Positions 1 to 10,260 of a stretch of 64,000 nucleotides of DNA are shown piece after piece (within the stretch, counting starts at the first letter, position 1; each line of letters opens with the position of its first letter). Source of the DNA: Streptomyces fradiae (lineage in GTDB: Bacteria > Actinomycetota > Actinomycetes > Streptomycetales > Streptomycetaceae); the NCBI RefSeq assembly GCF_041270065.1, contig NZ_CP065958.1, positions 4,836,001 to 4,900,000 on the forward strand, given 5' to 3'. The position numbers were made by a program, and so were the translations under genes. The notes beneath the pieces were generated by a model that saw only the letters and a program-made list of their open reading frames with translations, was not told the DNA's origin and did no database searches.

Positions 1-558
1 GGTGAGATCGGTGCACTGGTGCACCGTGCGGTCGAGGGCGACGAGCAGGCCACCCACGACCTCCTCGCGCGCGTACATCCGCTCGCCCTGCGCTACTGCC
101 GCACCCGGCTGAACCGGCTGCCCGGTGATGCCCGTCACTTCGTCGAGGACCTCGCGCAGGAGGTCTGCGTCGCCGTCCTCATGGCGCTGCCGCGCTACAA
201 GGACACCGGCAGGCCCTTCGAGGCCTTCGTCTTCGCCATCGCCGGCCACAAGGTCGCCGACCTCCAGCGGGCCGCCATGCGGCACCCCGGATCGACGGCC
301 GTGCCCTCCGACGAGATGCCCGAGCGGCCCGACGACTCCCTCGGCCCCGAGGAGCGCGCGCTCCTCAGCGACGACGCCGAATGGGCCAAGAAGCTGCTCG
401 CCAACCTCCCGGAGAACCAGCGCGAACTCCTCGTGCTGCGGGTGGCCGTGGGGCTGACCGCCGAGGAGACCGGGCAGATGCTCGGGATGTCCCCGGGCGC
501 GGTCCGGGTCGCCCAGCACCGCGCGCTGAGCCGGCTGCGGGCGCTCGCCGAGCAGTAG
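1..558 (+). CDS. shbA: RNA polymerase sigma factor ShbA (5' end outside window)
   Basis: Sigma-70 family (ECF-like) sigma factor; in Streptomyces griseus ShbA directs transcription of hrdB, the principal sigma gene (established knowledge). The reading frame is open to the window edge, so codons before position 1 are missing. The visible part has region 2 ([19 protein letters not shown] and an [18 protein letters not shown] stretch, recognising the -10 element) and region 4 near the end ([24 protein letters not shown] and a [19 protein letters not shown] helix, binding the -35). It is followed about 190 bp later by guaB, the usual Streptomyces neighbour. I recognised it from the near-invariant family sequence. 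A GTG at 19 is an internal alternative start, but codons before it also fit the family, so a start upstream of the window is more likely. Confidence 0.85.
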   Translation, partial: GEIGALVHRAVEGDEQATHDLLARVHPLALRYCRTRLNRLPGDARHFVEDLAQEVCVAVLMALPRYKDTGRPFEAFVFAIAGHKVADLQRAAMRHPGSTAVPSDEMPERPDDSLGPEERALLSDDAEWAKKLLANLPENQRELLVLRVAVGLTAEETGQMLGMSPGAVRVAQHRALSRLRALAEQ

Positions 559-643
559 CCGCAGGTTCTCGCCGAACAGTGGCTGCGGGTGCCTGCCGGG
601 CAGTAAGGGTCTCCGTTCGCGGGTGTCCCTCACGTACACGTAG

Positions 644-2259
<1,616 letters not shown>

Positions 2260-2280
2260 CCGAGCGACGGCATACGTCTG

Positions 2281-2319
2281 GAAGGGGCGGTTCCGGCATG
2301 TGACCGGAGCCGCCCCTTC
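2281..2319 (+). terminator. guaB terminator hairpin
   Basis: A 16-bp stem (GAAGGGGCGGTTCCGG paired with CCGGAGCCGCCCCTTC, one G.T pair) with a 7-nt loop lies 36 bp after the guaB stop. It should separate guaB from guaB3 at least in part. Confidence 0.7.
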
Positions 2320-2373
2320 GGCGTGGTTCGGGGATACTGGTAGGCGCAGACCAAGAGGGAAAGGCCACACAAC

Positions 2374-3498
2374 GTGACTGAGATCGAGATCGGGCGCGGC
2401 AAGCGCGGCCGCAGGGCGTACGCGTTCGACGACATCGCCGTCGTACCGAGCCGGCGCACCCGGGACCCGAAGGAGGTCTCGATCGCCTGGCAGATCGACG
2501 CCTACCGCTTCGAGCTGCCCTTCCTGGCCGCCCCCATGGACTCGGTCGTCTCGCCGCAGACCGCCATCCACATCGGCGAGCTCGGCGGCCTCGGCGTGCT
2601 GAACCTCGAGGGCCTGTGGACCCGCTACGAGGACCCGCAGCCGCTGCTCGACGAGATCGCCGAGCTCGACGAGGCCACCGCGACCCGCCGTCTGCAGGAG
2701 ATCTACGCGGCGCCGATCAAGGAGGAGCTGATCGGGCAGCGCATCAAGGAGGTGCGCGACTCGGGCGTGGTCACCGCCGCCGCGCTCTCCCCGCAGCGCA
2801 CCGCGCAGTTCTCCAAGGCCGTGGTCGACGCCGGCGTGGACATCTTCGTCATCCGCGGCACCACCGTCTCCGCCGAGCACGTCTCCGGCGCCGCCGAGCC
2901 GCTCAACCTCAAGCAGTTCATCTACGAGCTCGACGTCCCCGTGATCGTCGGCGGCTGCGCCACCTACACCGCCGCCCTGCACCTGATGCGCACCGGCGCC
3001 GCGGGCGTCCTGGTCGGCTTCGGCGGCGGCGCCGCGCACACCACGCGCAACGTGCTCGGCATCCAGGTCCCGATGGCCACCGCCGTCGCGGACGTGGCCG
3101 CGGCCCGCCGCGACTACATGGACGAGTCCGGCGGCCGTTACGTGCACGTCATCGCCGACGGCGGCGTGGGCTGGTCCGGCGACCTCCCGAAGGCGATCGC
3201 CTGCGGCGCCGACGCGGTCATGATGGGCTCCCCGCTGGCCCGCGCCACGGACGCGCCCGGCAAGGGCCACCACTGGGGCATGGAGGCCGTCCACGAGGAC
3301 GTGCCGCGCGGCAAGCTGGTCGACCTCGGCATGGTCGGCACCACCGAGGAGATCCTCGCGGGCCCGTCCCACACCCCCGACGGCTCGATGAACTTCTTCG
3401 GCGCCCTGCGCCGCGCGATGGCCACCACGGGCTACAGCGAGCTCAAGGAGTTCCAGCGCGTCGAGGTCACGGTCGCGGAGTCCGAGCACAAGCGCTGA
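2374..3498 (+). CDS. guaB3: GuaB3 family IMP dehydrogenase-related protein
   Basis: 374-residue IMPDH/GMP-reductase superfamily barrel without CBS domains. Its N-terminus (AYAFDDIAVVPSRRTRD, AAPMDSVVSPQ) and C-terminus (ADGGVGWSGDLPKAIACGADAVMMG) match the actinobacterial GuaB3 group that always lies beside guaB. Start GTG 2374 follows GAGGGAAAGG. The catalytic loop reads GGGAAHTTRNVLG, where active IMPDH has GPGSxCTTR: the nucleophilic Cys is absent and its position is His. It therefore cannot form the usual thioimidate, and its reaction is uncertain. A bidirectional terminator follows. Position and family are secure; enzymatic role is unknown. Confidence 0.9.
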   Translation: MTEIEIGRGKRGRRAYAFDDIAVVPSRRTRDPKEVSIAWQIDAYRFELPFLAAPMDSVVSPQTAIHIGELGGLGVLNLEGLWTRYEDPQPLLDEIAELDEATATRRLQEIYAAPIKEELIGQRIKEVRDSGVVTAAALSPQRTAQFSKAVVDAGVDIFVIRGTTVSAEHVSGAAEPLNLKQFIYELDVPVIVGGCATYTAALHLMRTGAAGVLVGFGGGAAHTTRNVLGIQVPMATAVADVAAARRDYMDESGGRYVHVIADGGVGWSGDLPKAIACGADAVMMGSPLARATDAPGKGHHWGMEAVHEDVPRGKLVDLGMVGTTEEILAGPSHTPDGSMNFFGALRRAMATTGYSELKEFQRVEVTVAESEHKR

Positions 3499-3519
3499 CC
3501 CGCTGTCGTACGTACGCGA

Positions 3520-3551
3520 GAGGGCCCCGCACCGAGTGGTGCGGGGCCCTC
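3520..3551. terminator. bidirectional terminator, guaB3 / 163-aa membrane protein
   Basis: A perfect 14-bp stem (GAGGGCCCCGCACC) with loop GAGT lies between the convergent guaB3 and the minus-strand gene ending at 3586. Confidence 0.85.
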
Positions 3552-3585
3552 GTCGTACCCGTACGGCTGTCCGTACCCGTACGGC

Positions 3586-4077
3586 TCAGTCCGAGGCCTT
3601 CTTCGAGCCGCTGAACGCGGCGAAGGCGGCGAGGGCGAAGAACAGGAAGGTCAGCGGGTCCAGCTCTTCCTTCCAGGCCTGGGTGAGCACGTCGAAGTGG
3701 TCGAAGAAGAGCGTGGACGCCGAGACGTTCAGCTCCTTGCCGCCGATGATCGCCAGGGTGATCAGCTGGCCGAGGTAGACGGCGCCGAGCGAGAGCACCG
3801 CGCTGATCACCGGCAGGGCCGGGTTGCGGCCGCCCGCCTTGCCGGCGGCGAAGCCGACGAGGAAGCCCACGCCGACGGCCGCCCAGCCGATCTCCCGCTC
3901 GATGGCGCCGGCGATCGCGCCGTACACGCCGGCCGCGACGAGCGCGGCGACCACGGCCGCGACCAGGCCGAGCCCCATGTTGGAGCGGGCCGGCGGGGTC
4001 GGCGGCGCGACCGGGTACGGCTGGGGCTCGGCGCCCTGCGCGAACGGGTTGCCGGGCGGCGGAACGGACTGGCTCAT
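3586..4077 (-). CDS. small multi-pass membrane protein, unknown function
   Basis: 163 residues. A Pro/Gln-rich cytoplasmic N-terminus (about 30 residues) is followed by four hydrophobic segments (GLVAAVVAALVAAGVYGAI, GWAAVGVGFLVGFAAGKAGG, PVISAVLSLGAVYLGQLITLAI and LTFLFFALAAFAAFSG). A charged loop (DHFDVLTQAWKEELD) precedes the last one. ATG 4077 follows GGGGGATTCCC. I do not recognise a named family. A PafBC-type promoter match (CTGTCAGCG-N8-TAGCCT) sits at 4132-4154, giving a 5' UTR near 48 nt. If real, the gene would be DNA-damage inducible like pcrA in the same window; this is inference. Confidence 0.8.
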   Translation of the reverse strand: MSQSVPPPGNPFAQGAEPQPYPVAPPTPPARSNMGLGLVAAVVAALVAAGVYGAIAGAIEREIGWAAVGVGFLVGFAAGKAGGRNPALPVISAVLSLGAVYLGQLITLAIIGGKELNVSASTLFFDHFDVLTQAWKEELDPLTFLFFALAAFAAFSGSKKASD

Positions 4078-4131
4078 CTGGGAATCCCCCCTGGGATACG
4101 GCGACGCACGGCTGTGCGATCGAGCGCCCGG

Positions 4132-4154
4132 AGGCTAGCAGCCCGCGCTGACAG
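4132..4154 (-). promoter_or_regulatory. candidate RecA-independent (PafBC-type) promoter of the 163-aa membrane protein
   Basis: On the minus strand CTGTCAGCG, exactly 8 nt, then TAGCCT. The consensus is tTGTCRgtg-N8-TAnnnT. The upper-case core matches fully, but one of the three trailing bases (gtg) is GCG-type, so this is the weakest of the four matches in the window. Confidence 0.4.
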
Positions 4155-4210
4155 GGCGCACCGGATATCGGCGCCCCTTGTCACCACTGCCCGGATCGGG
4201 ACTGCCCGGG

Positions 4211-5464
4211 TCAGAGCCGGTGCGCCGCGCCCGCCGGGGTCGCCCCCCGGGTGTCGAGGAGGAGCTGGGCCTTCACCGCGAGGCCCTGGAGGTCGTAGGT
4301 GCGGTGGTGCTGCAGGAGGATCGTCAGGTCGGCGTGGGCGGCGGCCTCGTAGAGGGAGTCGGCGCGCGGGACCGGGAGGTCGCGGACGCGCCAGTCGGGG
4401 ACGTACGGGTCGTGGTAGCTGACCGCCGCGCCGAGGTCCATGAGCCGGCGGGCGATCTCGTCGGCGGGCGAGGCCTGGCGGTCGGCGAGATCGGGCTTGT
4501 ACGTGACCCCGAGCAGCAGGACCCGGGCGCCCCGCGCGGACTTGCCGTGCTCGTTGAGGAGCGTGGCGCAGCGCTGGACGACGTACTGCGGCATCCGCTC
4601 GTTGACCTGGCCGGCCAGTTCGACGAGCCGCAGCGGGCGGTGACCGGCGACGGTGTCGACGGGGACTCCGTGGCCGCCGACACCGGGGCCGGGGCGGAAG
4701 GCCTGGAAGCCGTAGGGCTTGGTCTCGGCGCAGCGGATGACGTCCCAGAGGTCGACGCCGAGTTCGTGGCAGAGCACCGCCATCTCGTTGACGAGGGCGA
4801 TGTTGACGTGCCGGAAGTTGGTCTCCAGGAGTTTGACGGTCTCCGCCTCGCGCGGCCCGCGGGCGCGCACCACCTTGTCGGTGAGGCGCCCGTAGAAGGC
4901 GGCGGCGGCCTCGGTGCAGGCGGGGGTGAGCCCGCCGATCACCTTGGGGGTGACGGCGAAGCCGTGGGCGCCGCCGTGCACCCGGCTGCCGGGGTCGAGG
5001 CGGCCGGGGGAGTACGCGAGGTGGAAGTCGCGGCCCGCGCGCAGCCCGGAGCCGGACTCCAGGAGTGCGCGCAGCGGGCCCTCGGTGGTGCCGGGCGGCA
5101 CCGGGGACTCCAGGAGCACGGTGGTGTGCGGGCGAAGGCGCGCGGCGAGCGCGCGGGCGGCGTCGGTGACGGCGCCGAGGTCGAGGGCGCCGTCCGGGCC
5201 GGGCGGGGTGGGGGCGCAGATGACGGCGGTGCGGACCCGGCCGAGTTCGGCGGGGTCGGTGGCGGGCCGGAAGCCGGCGGACAGCATCCGGCGGATCTCG
5301 GCGGCGGTGAGGGAGCCGTCCACGGGGGAACGTCCGGCGGCGAGTTCGGCGACGGCGCGTGGGTCGGTGTCGTAGCCGACGGTGTCGATGCCGGCCGAGG
5401 TGGCCGCCCTGGCGAGCGGGAGTCCGTGGTGGCCGAGGCCGATGACGGCGAGATCAGCGGGCAT
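4211..5464 (-). CDS. nucleotide-sugar dehydrogenase family protein lacking the catalytic Cys
   Basis: 417-residue member of the UDP-glucose / UDP-ManNAc dehydrogenase family. It has an N-terminal NAD Rossmann motif (VIGLGHHGLPLA), the middle domain with the conserved Lys/Asn helix (ETVKLLETNFRHVNIALVNEMA) and the C-terminal UDP-binding domain (GVTYKPDLADRQASPADEIARRL). The active-site segment reads GPGVGGHGVPVD: residue 265 is Gly (codon GGA, plus-strand bases 4668-4670) where catalytic members have Cys (GGHCxxVD). A normal two-step oxidation to the uronic acid should therefore not be possible. ATG 5464 follows GGGAAGG. No sugar-biosynthesis genes are adjacent. It may be an alcohol-to-aldehyde oxidase, an epimerase-like enzyme or a regulatory paralogue. 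Confidence 0.88.
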   Translation of the reverse strand: MPADLAVIGLGHHGLPLARAATSAGIDTVGYDTDPRAVAELAAGRSPVDGSLTAAEIRRMLSAGFRPATDPAELGRVRTAVICAPTPPGPDGALDLGAVTDAARALAARLRPHTTVLLESPVPPGTTEGPLRALLESGSGLRAGRDFHLAYSPGRLDPGSRVHGGAHGFAVTPKVIGGLTPACTEAAAAFYGRLTDKVVRARGPREAETVKLLETNFRHVNIALVNEMAVLCHELGVDLWDVIRCAETKPYGFQAFRPGPGVGGHGVPVDTVAGHRPLRLVELAGQVNERMPQYVVQRCATLLNEHGKSARGARVLLLGVTYKPDLADRQASPADEIARRLMDLGAAVSYHDPYVPDWRVRDLPVPRADSLYEAAAHADLTILLQHHRTYDLQGLAVKAQLLLDTRGATPAGAAHRL

Positions 5465-5771
5465 GGGGGATGGGCCGTCCTTCCCAGAAGCCGGGTAGCC
5501 GGAGGGGACGCGGTGCGCAAGCCCTGTGGACCGAAGGGGGCGAACGCAATGTCAGACTAAGAGTAAATATGACCGATTTGCGGGATTGTGCGGTCGAAGG
5601 TTGCCGAGTGTTATCCACAGGGTGGGGCGGGGGCGGTGGCTGAAGTCGGGGGGCCGGGACAGAATCGAGGGTGTGAGCCGGGCCACAGCGACCCGGTTCG
5701 CGTGCTGGAAGCCGGGACGTCGGGAAGTCCGGCAGGTCCGGCAAGTCGGGGGACGACGGGAGGCAGCCACC
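5465..5771. other. divergent intergenic region upstream of glpD
   Basis: 307 bp between two divergent genes, with no gene seen. It holds an AT-rich patch (about 5549-5577) unusual for this DNA. It also has a perfect DnaA-box-like TTATCCACA at 5611-5619, a partial opposite-strand box (CGGTCCACA on the minus strand, near 5524-5532), and imperfect GTCCGGCAGGTCCGGCAAG repeats at about 5725-5750 just before the glpD RBS. Confidence 0.6.
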
Positions 5772-7478
5772 GTGAGGACAGCGACACTGGGACCCGCCGA
5801 GCGCACCGAGGCGCTCGCGGCGATGGCCGAGCGCGAACTGGACGTCCTGGTCGTGGGCGCCGGAGTGGTCGGCGCCGGCACCGCCCTGGACGCCGCCACC
5901 AGAGGCCTCGCCACCGGTCTCGTCGAGGCCCGCGACTGGGCCTCCGGCACGTCCAGCCGGTCGAGCAAGCTGATCCACGGCGGCCTGCGCTATCTGGAGA
6001 TGCTCGACTTCGCGCTGGTCCGCGAGGCCCTGAAGGAGCGCGGCCTGCTGCTCGAACGGCTCGCACCCCATCTCGTGAAACCCGTCCCGTTCCTCTACCC
6101 GTTGCAGCACAAGGGCTGGGAGCGGCTGTACGCGGGCTCGGGCGTCGCGCTGTACGACGCGATGTCGGTCTCCTCCGGACACGGCCGCGGCCTCCCGGTG
6201 CACCGGCACCTCAGCCGCCGCGGCGCCCTGCGGGTCGCCCCCTGCCTGCGCAAGGACGCCCTGGTCGGCGCCCTGCAGTACTACGACGCACAGATGGACG
6301 ACGCCCGCTTCGTCACCACCCTGGTCCGCACCGCCGCGAGCTACGGGGCGCGGGTGGCCAGCCGGGCCCGGGTCGTCGGCTTCCTGCGCGAGGGCGAGCG
6401 GGTGGTCGGCGCCCGCGTCCAGGACGTCGAGGCCGGCGGGGAGTACGAGGTCAGGGCCCGTCAGATCGTCAACGCCACCGGGGTGTGGACCGACGACACC
6501 CAGGCCCTCATCGGCGAGCGCGGCCAGTTCCACGTCCGCGCCTCCAAGGGCATCCACCTCGTCGTGCCCAAGGACCGCATCCACTCCACCACCGGACTCA
6601 TCCTGCGCACCGAGAAGTCCGTGCTCTTCGTCATCCCCTGGGGCCGGCACTGGATCATCGGCACCACCGACACCGACTGGGACCTCGACAAGGCCCACCC
6701 GGCCGCCTCCAGCGCCGACATCGACTACCTCCTGGAACACGTCAACAGCGTGCTCGCCACCCCGCTCACCCGCGACGACGTCCAAGGGGTCTACGCGGGC
6801 CTGCGGCCCCTGCTGGCCGGCGAGTCCGACGCCACCAGCAAGCTCTCCCGCGAACACACCGTGGCCCACCCGGTGCCCGGCCTGGTCGTGGTGGCCGGCG
6901 GCAAGTACACGACCTACCGGGTGATGGCCCAGGACGCCGTCGACGAGGCCGTCCACGCCCTCGACAAGCGGGTCGCCGCCTGCGTCACCGAGGACACCCC
7001 GCTGCTCGGCGCCGAGGGCTACCGGGCGCTGTGGAACGCGCGGGCGGGCATCGCCGCCCGGGCCGGCCTCCACGTGGCCCGGGTCGAGCATCTGCTGGGC
7101 CGCTACGGCTCCCTGACGGAGGAGATCCTCGACCTGATCGCCGCCGACCCGGCCCTCGGCGCCCCGCTCCCCGCCGCCGAGGACTATCTGAAGGCCGAGA
7201 TCGTCTACGCCGCCTCGCACGAGGGCGCCCGCCACCTCGACGACGTCCTCACCCGGCGCACCCGCATCTCCATCGAGACCTTCGACCGGGGCACCCGCAG
7301 CGCCCGCGAATGCGCCGAACTCATGGCCCCGGTGCTCGGCTGGGACGCCCGGCAGATCGACAAGGAGGTCGAGCACTACGAGAAAAGGGTCGAGGCCGAG
7401 CGCGAATCCCAGCGCCAGCCCGACGACCTGACGGCGGACGCGGCCCGCCTCGGAGCACCGGACATCGTGCCCATCTGA
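5772..7478 (+). CDS. glpD: aerobic glycerol-3-phosphate dehydrogenase
   Basis: FAD-linked, membrane-associated oxidation of sn-glycerol 3-phosphate to dihydroxyacetone phosphate, feeding electrons to the quinone pool. 568 residues, the family length. The FAD Rossmann motif (VLVVGAGVVGAGTALDAATRG) is at about residues 25-45, then SSRSSKLIHGGLRYLE, and GTTDTDWDLDKAHPAAS in the substrate domain; the C-terminal DAO_C region includes the CAELMAPVLGW segment. Start GTG 5772 follows GGGAGGCAGCCACC; the frame is open further upstream, but that part is a low-complexity repeat and not family-like. Glycerol uptake genes (glpF/glpK) are not adjacent. Confidence 0.95.
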   Translation: MRTATLGPAERTEALAAMAERELDVLVVGAGVVGAGTALDAATRGLATGLVEARDWASGTSSRSSKLIHGGLRYLEMLDFALVREALKERGLLLERLAPHLVKPVPFLYPLQHKGWERLYAGSGVALYDAMSVSSGHGRGLPVHRHLSRRGALRVAPCLRKDALVGALQYYDAQMDDARFVTTLVRTAASYGARVASRARVVGFLREGERVVGARVQDVEAGGEYEVRARQIVNATGVWTDDTQALIGERGQFHVRASKGIHLVVPKDRIHSTTGLILRTEKSVLFVIPWGRHWIIGTTDTDWDLDKAHPAASSADIDYLLEHVNSVLATPLTRDDVQGVYAGLRPLLAGESDATSKLSREHTVAHPVPGLVVVAGGKYTTYRVMAQDAVDEAVHALDKRVAACVTEDTPLLGAEGYRALWNARAGIAARAGLHVARVEHLLGRYGSLTEEILDLIAADPALGAPLPAAEDYLKAEIVYAASHEGARHLDDVLTRRTRISIETFDRGTRSARECAELMAPVLGWDARQIDKEVEHYEKRVEAERESQRQPDDLTADAARLGAPDIVPI

Positions 7479-7642
7479 CCCGATAGGGGCACTTCCCGGG
7501 GGTGGCCGGCGTTCTCGGAGTGCGGACCCGGGGGAGTCACCGGTCCCGGAGTGAGGGACAATGAGCTCTCTTCCAGGGCTGGTTGCCGCATCGCGCGGGA
7601 GCGCCGGACGCGGGCGAGAAACAGGGATCGCAGAGGGGACGC

Positions 7643-10180
7643 ATGTCGGAGGCGGAGCAGTCGCGGGACACGGGGCAGGACCCCCGGCGGGACTCCGCCG
7701 CGGGCGCCGCCACCGACGGCGACCGGGGCGCGGTCCCGGCCGCGCGCAAGGCGGAGCGGGACGAGGCGGCGACCGTCGTGGACGCGGGTGCCGCGGCGGG
7801 CGGTGCGTCAGGCGCGGGTGCCGCGCGGGCGGACGGACCGGCCGACGGAGCCGAACCGCCCGCCGGGCGGGCTTCGGCGGATGCCGGCGCGGGTGCCGCG
7901 CCGGCGGCCGGGGCGGCGGGCGGTTCTGCGGACACGTCCGGGGACGGGCCTGCCGGCGCCAAGGCCGACGAGCCGGCTGGGGACGGTGGGCGCGGGGACG
8001 CGCCGAAGGACGCCGTCGCCGACGCCGCGCCGGTCGGGCTGACCAAGGCCGCGCCCAAGTCCGGGACCGGGAACGAGGCTGCGGCCGAGACCAGGGCTGC
8101 CGCCCGGTCCGGGGCACCGGCGCCGCAGGTCGGACCCGCCGATGGCGAAGCCGGATCGGCTGCCGGGCGGGCCTCGGCTACGGCGGCCGACCGGGCCGCC
8201 GCGCCCGCGGCGCGGCAGCCGGTCGGGCTCGGCAAGGCCACGAGCGCCGCGCGCAGCGGGTCCACCGACGGGGTCGCTCCCGTGGCCGGGTTCGGGGCCG
8301 ACGCGACCGGAACCGGCGGGCGCACCGGGCGCGCTGACGCCGCGTCCGCCGAGGGGCGGCTGCTCGCCGGGCGGTACCGGCTCGGGGTGGTCCTCGGCCG
8401 CGGCGGCATGGGCACGGTGTGGCGGGCGGTCGACGAGACCCTCGGCCGGACCGTCGCCGTGAAGGAGCTCCGCTTCCCCAACAGCATCGACGACGACGAG
8501 AAGCGTCGGCTCATCACCCGCACCCTGCGCGAGGCCAAGGCCATCGCCCGGATCCGCAACAACGGCGCCGTGACCGTCTACGACGTGGTCGACGAGGACG
8601 ACCGCCCGTGGATCGTCATGGAGCTCATCGAGGGCAAGTCCCTCGCCGACGCCGTGCGCGAGGACGGCACGCTCACCCCGCGCCGCGCCGCCGAGGTCGG
8701 CCTCGCCATCCTCGACGTGCTGCGCTCCGCGCACCGCGAGGGCATCCTGCACCGCGACGTGAAGCCGTCCAACGTGCTCATCGCCGAGGACGGCCGGGTC
8801 GTCCTCACCGACTTCGGCATCGCCCAGGTCGAGGGCGACCCCTCGATCACCTCCACCGGCATGCTCGTCGGCGCGCCCTCGTACATCTCGCCCGAGCGCG
8901 CCCGCGGCCACAAGCCCGGCCCCGCCGCCGACCTGTGGTCGCTCGGCGGACTTCTCTACGCCTCCGTCGAGGGCAGCCCGCCCTACGACAAGGGCTCCGC
9001 CATCGCCACCCTCACCGCGGTGATGACCGAACCGGTCGACCCGCCGAAGAACGCCGGGCCGCACCTGGAGAAGGTCATCTACGGCCTGCTCGCCAAGGAC
9101 CCCGACCAGCGGCTCGACGACAGCGGCGCCCGCGCCCTGCTGCGCGCCGTCCTCGACGCGCCCGAGGCACCGCCGGAGCCCTCGCCCGAGGCGACCCGGA
9201 TCGTGCCGCTGCCCCCGCTCCCCGAGAACCCGCCGGCCGCCCCCGAGGCGAAGCCCGCCGAGGCGGTCGCCGAGCGGATGCGCGGCGCCCTGAAGTCGGT
9301 GCGCAACGCCTCCGCGGCCCGCCCGGAGCCGCAGCGCCCGGCCACCGGCCCCGGTACCCCGGGCCGGCCCGCGCCCACCCGGGCCTCGCTCACCGACGTC
9401 GTCCCGCGCCGCACCCTGGTGATCATCGCCGCGGTCGTCGTCGCCGCACTGCTCGGCACGATCCTGTACGTCGCCCTCGGCGGCGGGGACGCCGCCGACC
9501 AGGGCAAGGGCGGCACCGACGGCGGCACCACCGCCTCCGCCGGCACCGACGGGCAGAACAAGGACAAGACCTCCGGCGACCCGAGCCAGCAGGGCAGCGG
9601 AGGCCAGCCGGCCGACACCGGCGGCGGCCAGAGCGGCACCACGCCCTCCGGACAGCCCGGCGGCGGCGACCAGGACGGCGACCAGGGCGACGACACCGGC
9701 GGCGGCACGGGAGCCAAGCTGCCCGCCGGCTATGTCATGGTGAGCAACGACCGCTTCCACTTCTCCATGGCGATGCCCTCCTCGTTCAGGATGACCGCCA
9801 TAGCGGGCGAGAACTCGGGCGGGATATTCAACGCCTCCAAGGGCTCGTTCCCGCGCGTCCAGGTCGACTTCAACGCCAGCCCGAAGGACGACGCGGCCGC
9901 CGCCTGGCGCGCCGCCATGGCCGGCGTCGCCGCCAGCAGCAACGGGTACAAGCACATCGGCATAGGGCCGGTCTCCTACAAGGGCTATCCGACCGTCGCG
10001 GACTGGGAGTTCGAGCGCACCCAGGCCGGGCAGCGGATCCACGTCCTCAACCGCGGCTTCAAGGTCGACGCCGACCACGGCTACTCGATCATGATCAGCT
10101 GCCAGGCCGACGCCTGGAACGAGGCGGAGTGCAAGACCCTGCGGGAGACCGCGTTCGTCACGTTCAGCCCCAAGGACTGA
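7643..10180 (+). CDS. membrane Ser/Thr protein kinase (first of three)
   Basis: 845-residue eukaryotic-type receptor kinase. It begins with about 235 residues of Ala/Gly/acidic low complexity. The kinase domain starts at about residue 242 (GRYRLGVVLGRGGMGTVWR), with the ATP-binding Lys in VAVKEL, catalytic HRDVKPSNVL (about 371), DFG (about 391), and the APE-like SPERARGH. A single membrane helix (VIIAAVVVAALLGTILYVAL, about 593-613) is followed by a Gly/Asp/Gln-rich linker and an extracytoplasmic domain of about 150 residues (about 693-845) resembling those of the next two genes. ATG 7643 follows GAGGGG. S. coelicolor has a cluster of eSTPK genes at this locus, linked to spore-wall formation (published, recalled). 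All catalytic residues are present. Confidence 0.92.
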   Translation: MSEAEQSRDTGQDPRRDSAAGAATDGDRGAVPAARKAERDEAATVVDAGAAAGGASGAGAARADGPADGAEPPAGRASADAGAGAAPAAGAAGGSADTSGDGPAGAKADEPAGDGGRGDAPKDAVADAAPVGLTKAAPKSGTGNEAAAETRAAARSGAPAPQVGPADGEAGSAAGRASATAADRAAAPAARQPVGLGKATSAARSGSTDGVAPVAGFGADATGTGGRTGRADAASAEGRLLAGRYRLGVVLGRGGMGTVWRAVDETLGRTVAVKELRFPNSIDDDEKRRLITRTLREAKAIARIRNNGAVTVYDVVDEDDRPWIVMELIEGKSLADAVREDGTLTPRRAAEVGLAILDVLRSAHREGILHRDVKPSNVLIAEDGRVVLTDFGIAQVEGDPSITSTGMLVGAPSYISPERARGHKPGPAADLWSLGGLLYASVEGSPPYDKGSAIATLTAVMTEPVDPPKNAGPHLEKVIYGLLAKDPDQRLDDSGARALLRAVLDAPEAPPEPSPEATRIVPLPPLPENPPAAPEAKPAEAVAERMRGALKSVRNASAARPEPQRPATGPGTPGRPAPTRASLTDVVPRRTLVIIAAVVVAALLGTILYVALGGGDAADQGKGGTDGGTTASAGTDGQNKDKTSGDPSQQGSGGQPADTGGGQSGTTPSGQPGGGDQDGDQGDDTGGGTGAKLPAGYVMVSNDRFHFSMAMPSSFRMTAIAGENSGGIFNASKGSFPRVQVDFNASPKDDAAAAWRAAMAGVAASSNGYKHIGIGPVSYKGYPTVADWEFERTQAGQRIHVLNRGFKVDADHGYSIMISCQADAWNEAECKTLRETAFVTFSPKD

Positions 10181-10201
10181 ACGGCGCACGTATCGTGAGA
10201 G

Positions 10202-10229
10202 GCCCCGCCCGACACCGTGAGGGCGGGGC
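10202..10229 (+). terminator. hairpin between kinase genes 1 and 2
   Basis: A perfect 9-bp stem GCCCCGCCC/GGGCGGGGC with a 10-nt loop lies 21 bp after the first kinase stop and 31 bp before the next start. It could attenuate read-through into the pseudokinase gene. Confidence 0.5.
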
Positions 10230-10260
10230 ACGGGGGACAGCAGGCGCGTGGGGAGGCGTC

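Noticed and set aside
5549..5575. TGTCAG followed by an AT-rich stretch as another PafBC-type promoter
   Set aside because: The trailing bases and the -10 (AATATG) do not fit, and the distance to glpD is too long.
5611..5619. Replication origin at the DnaA-like boxes
   Set aside because: Only one perfect box; oriC would show many boxes and dnaA/dnaN neighbours.
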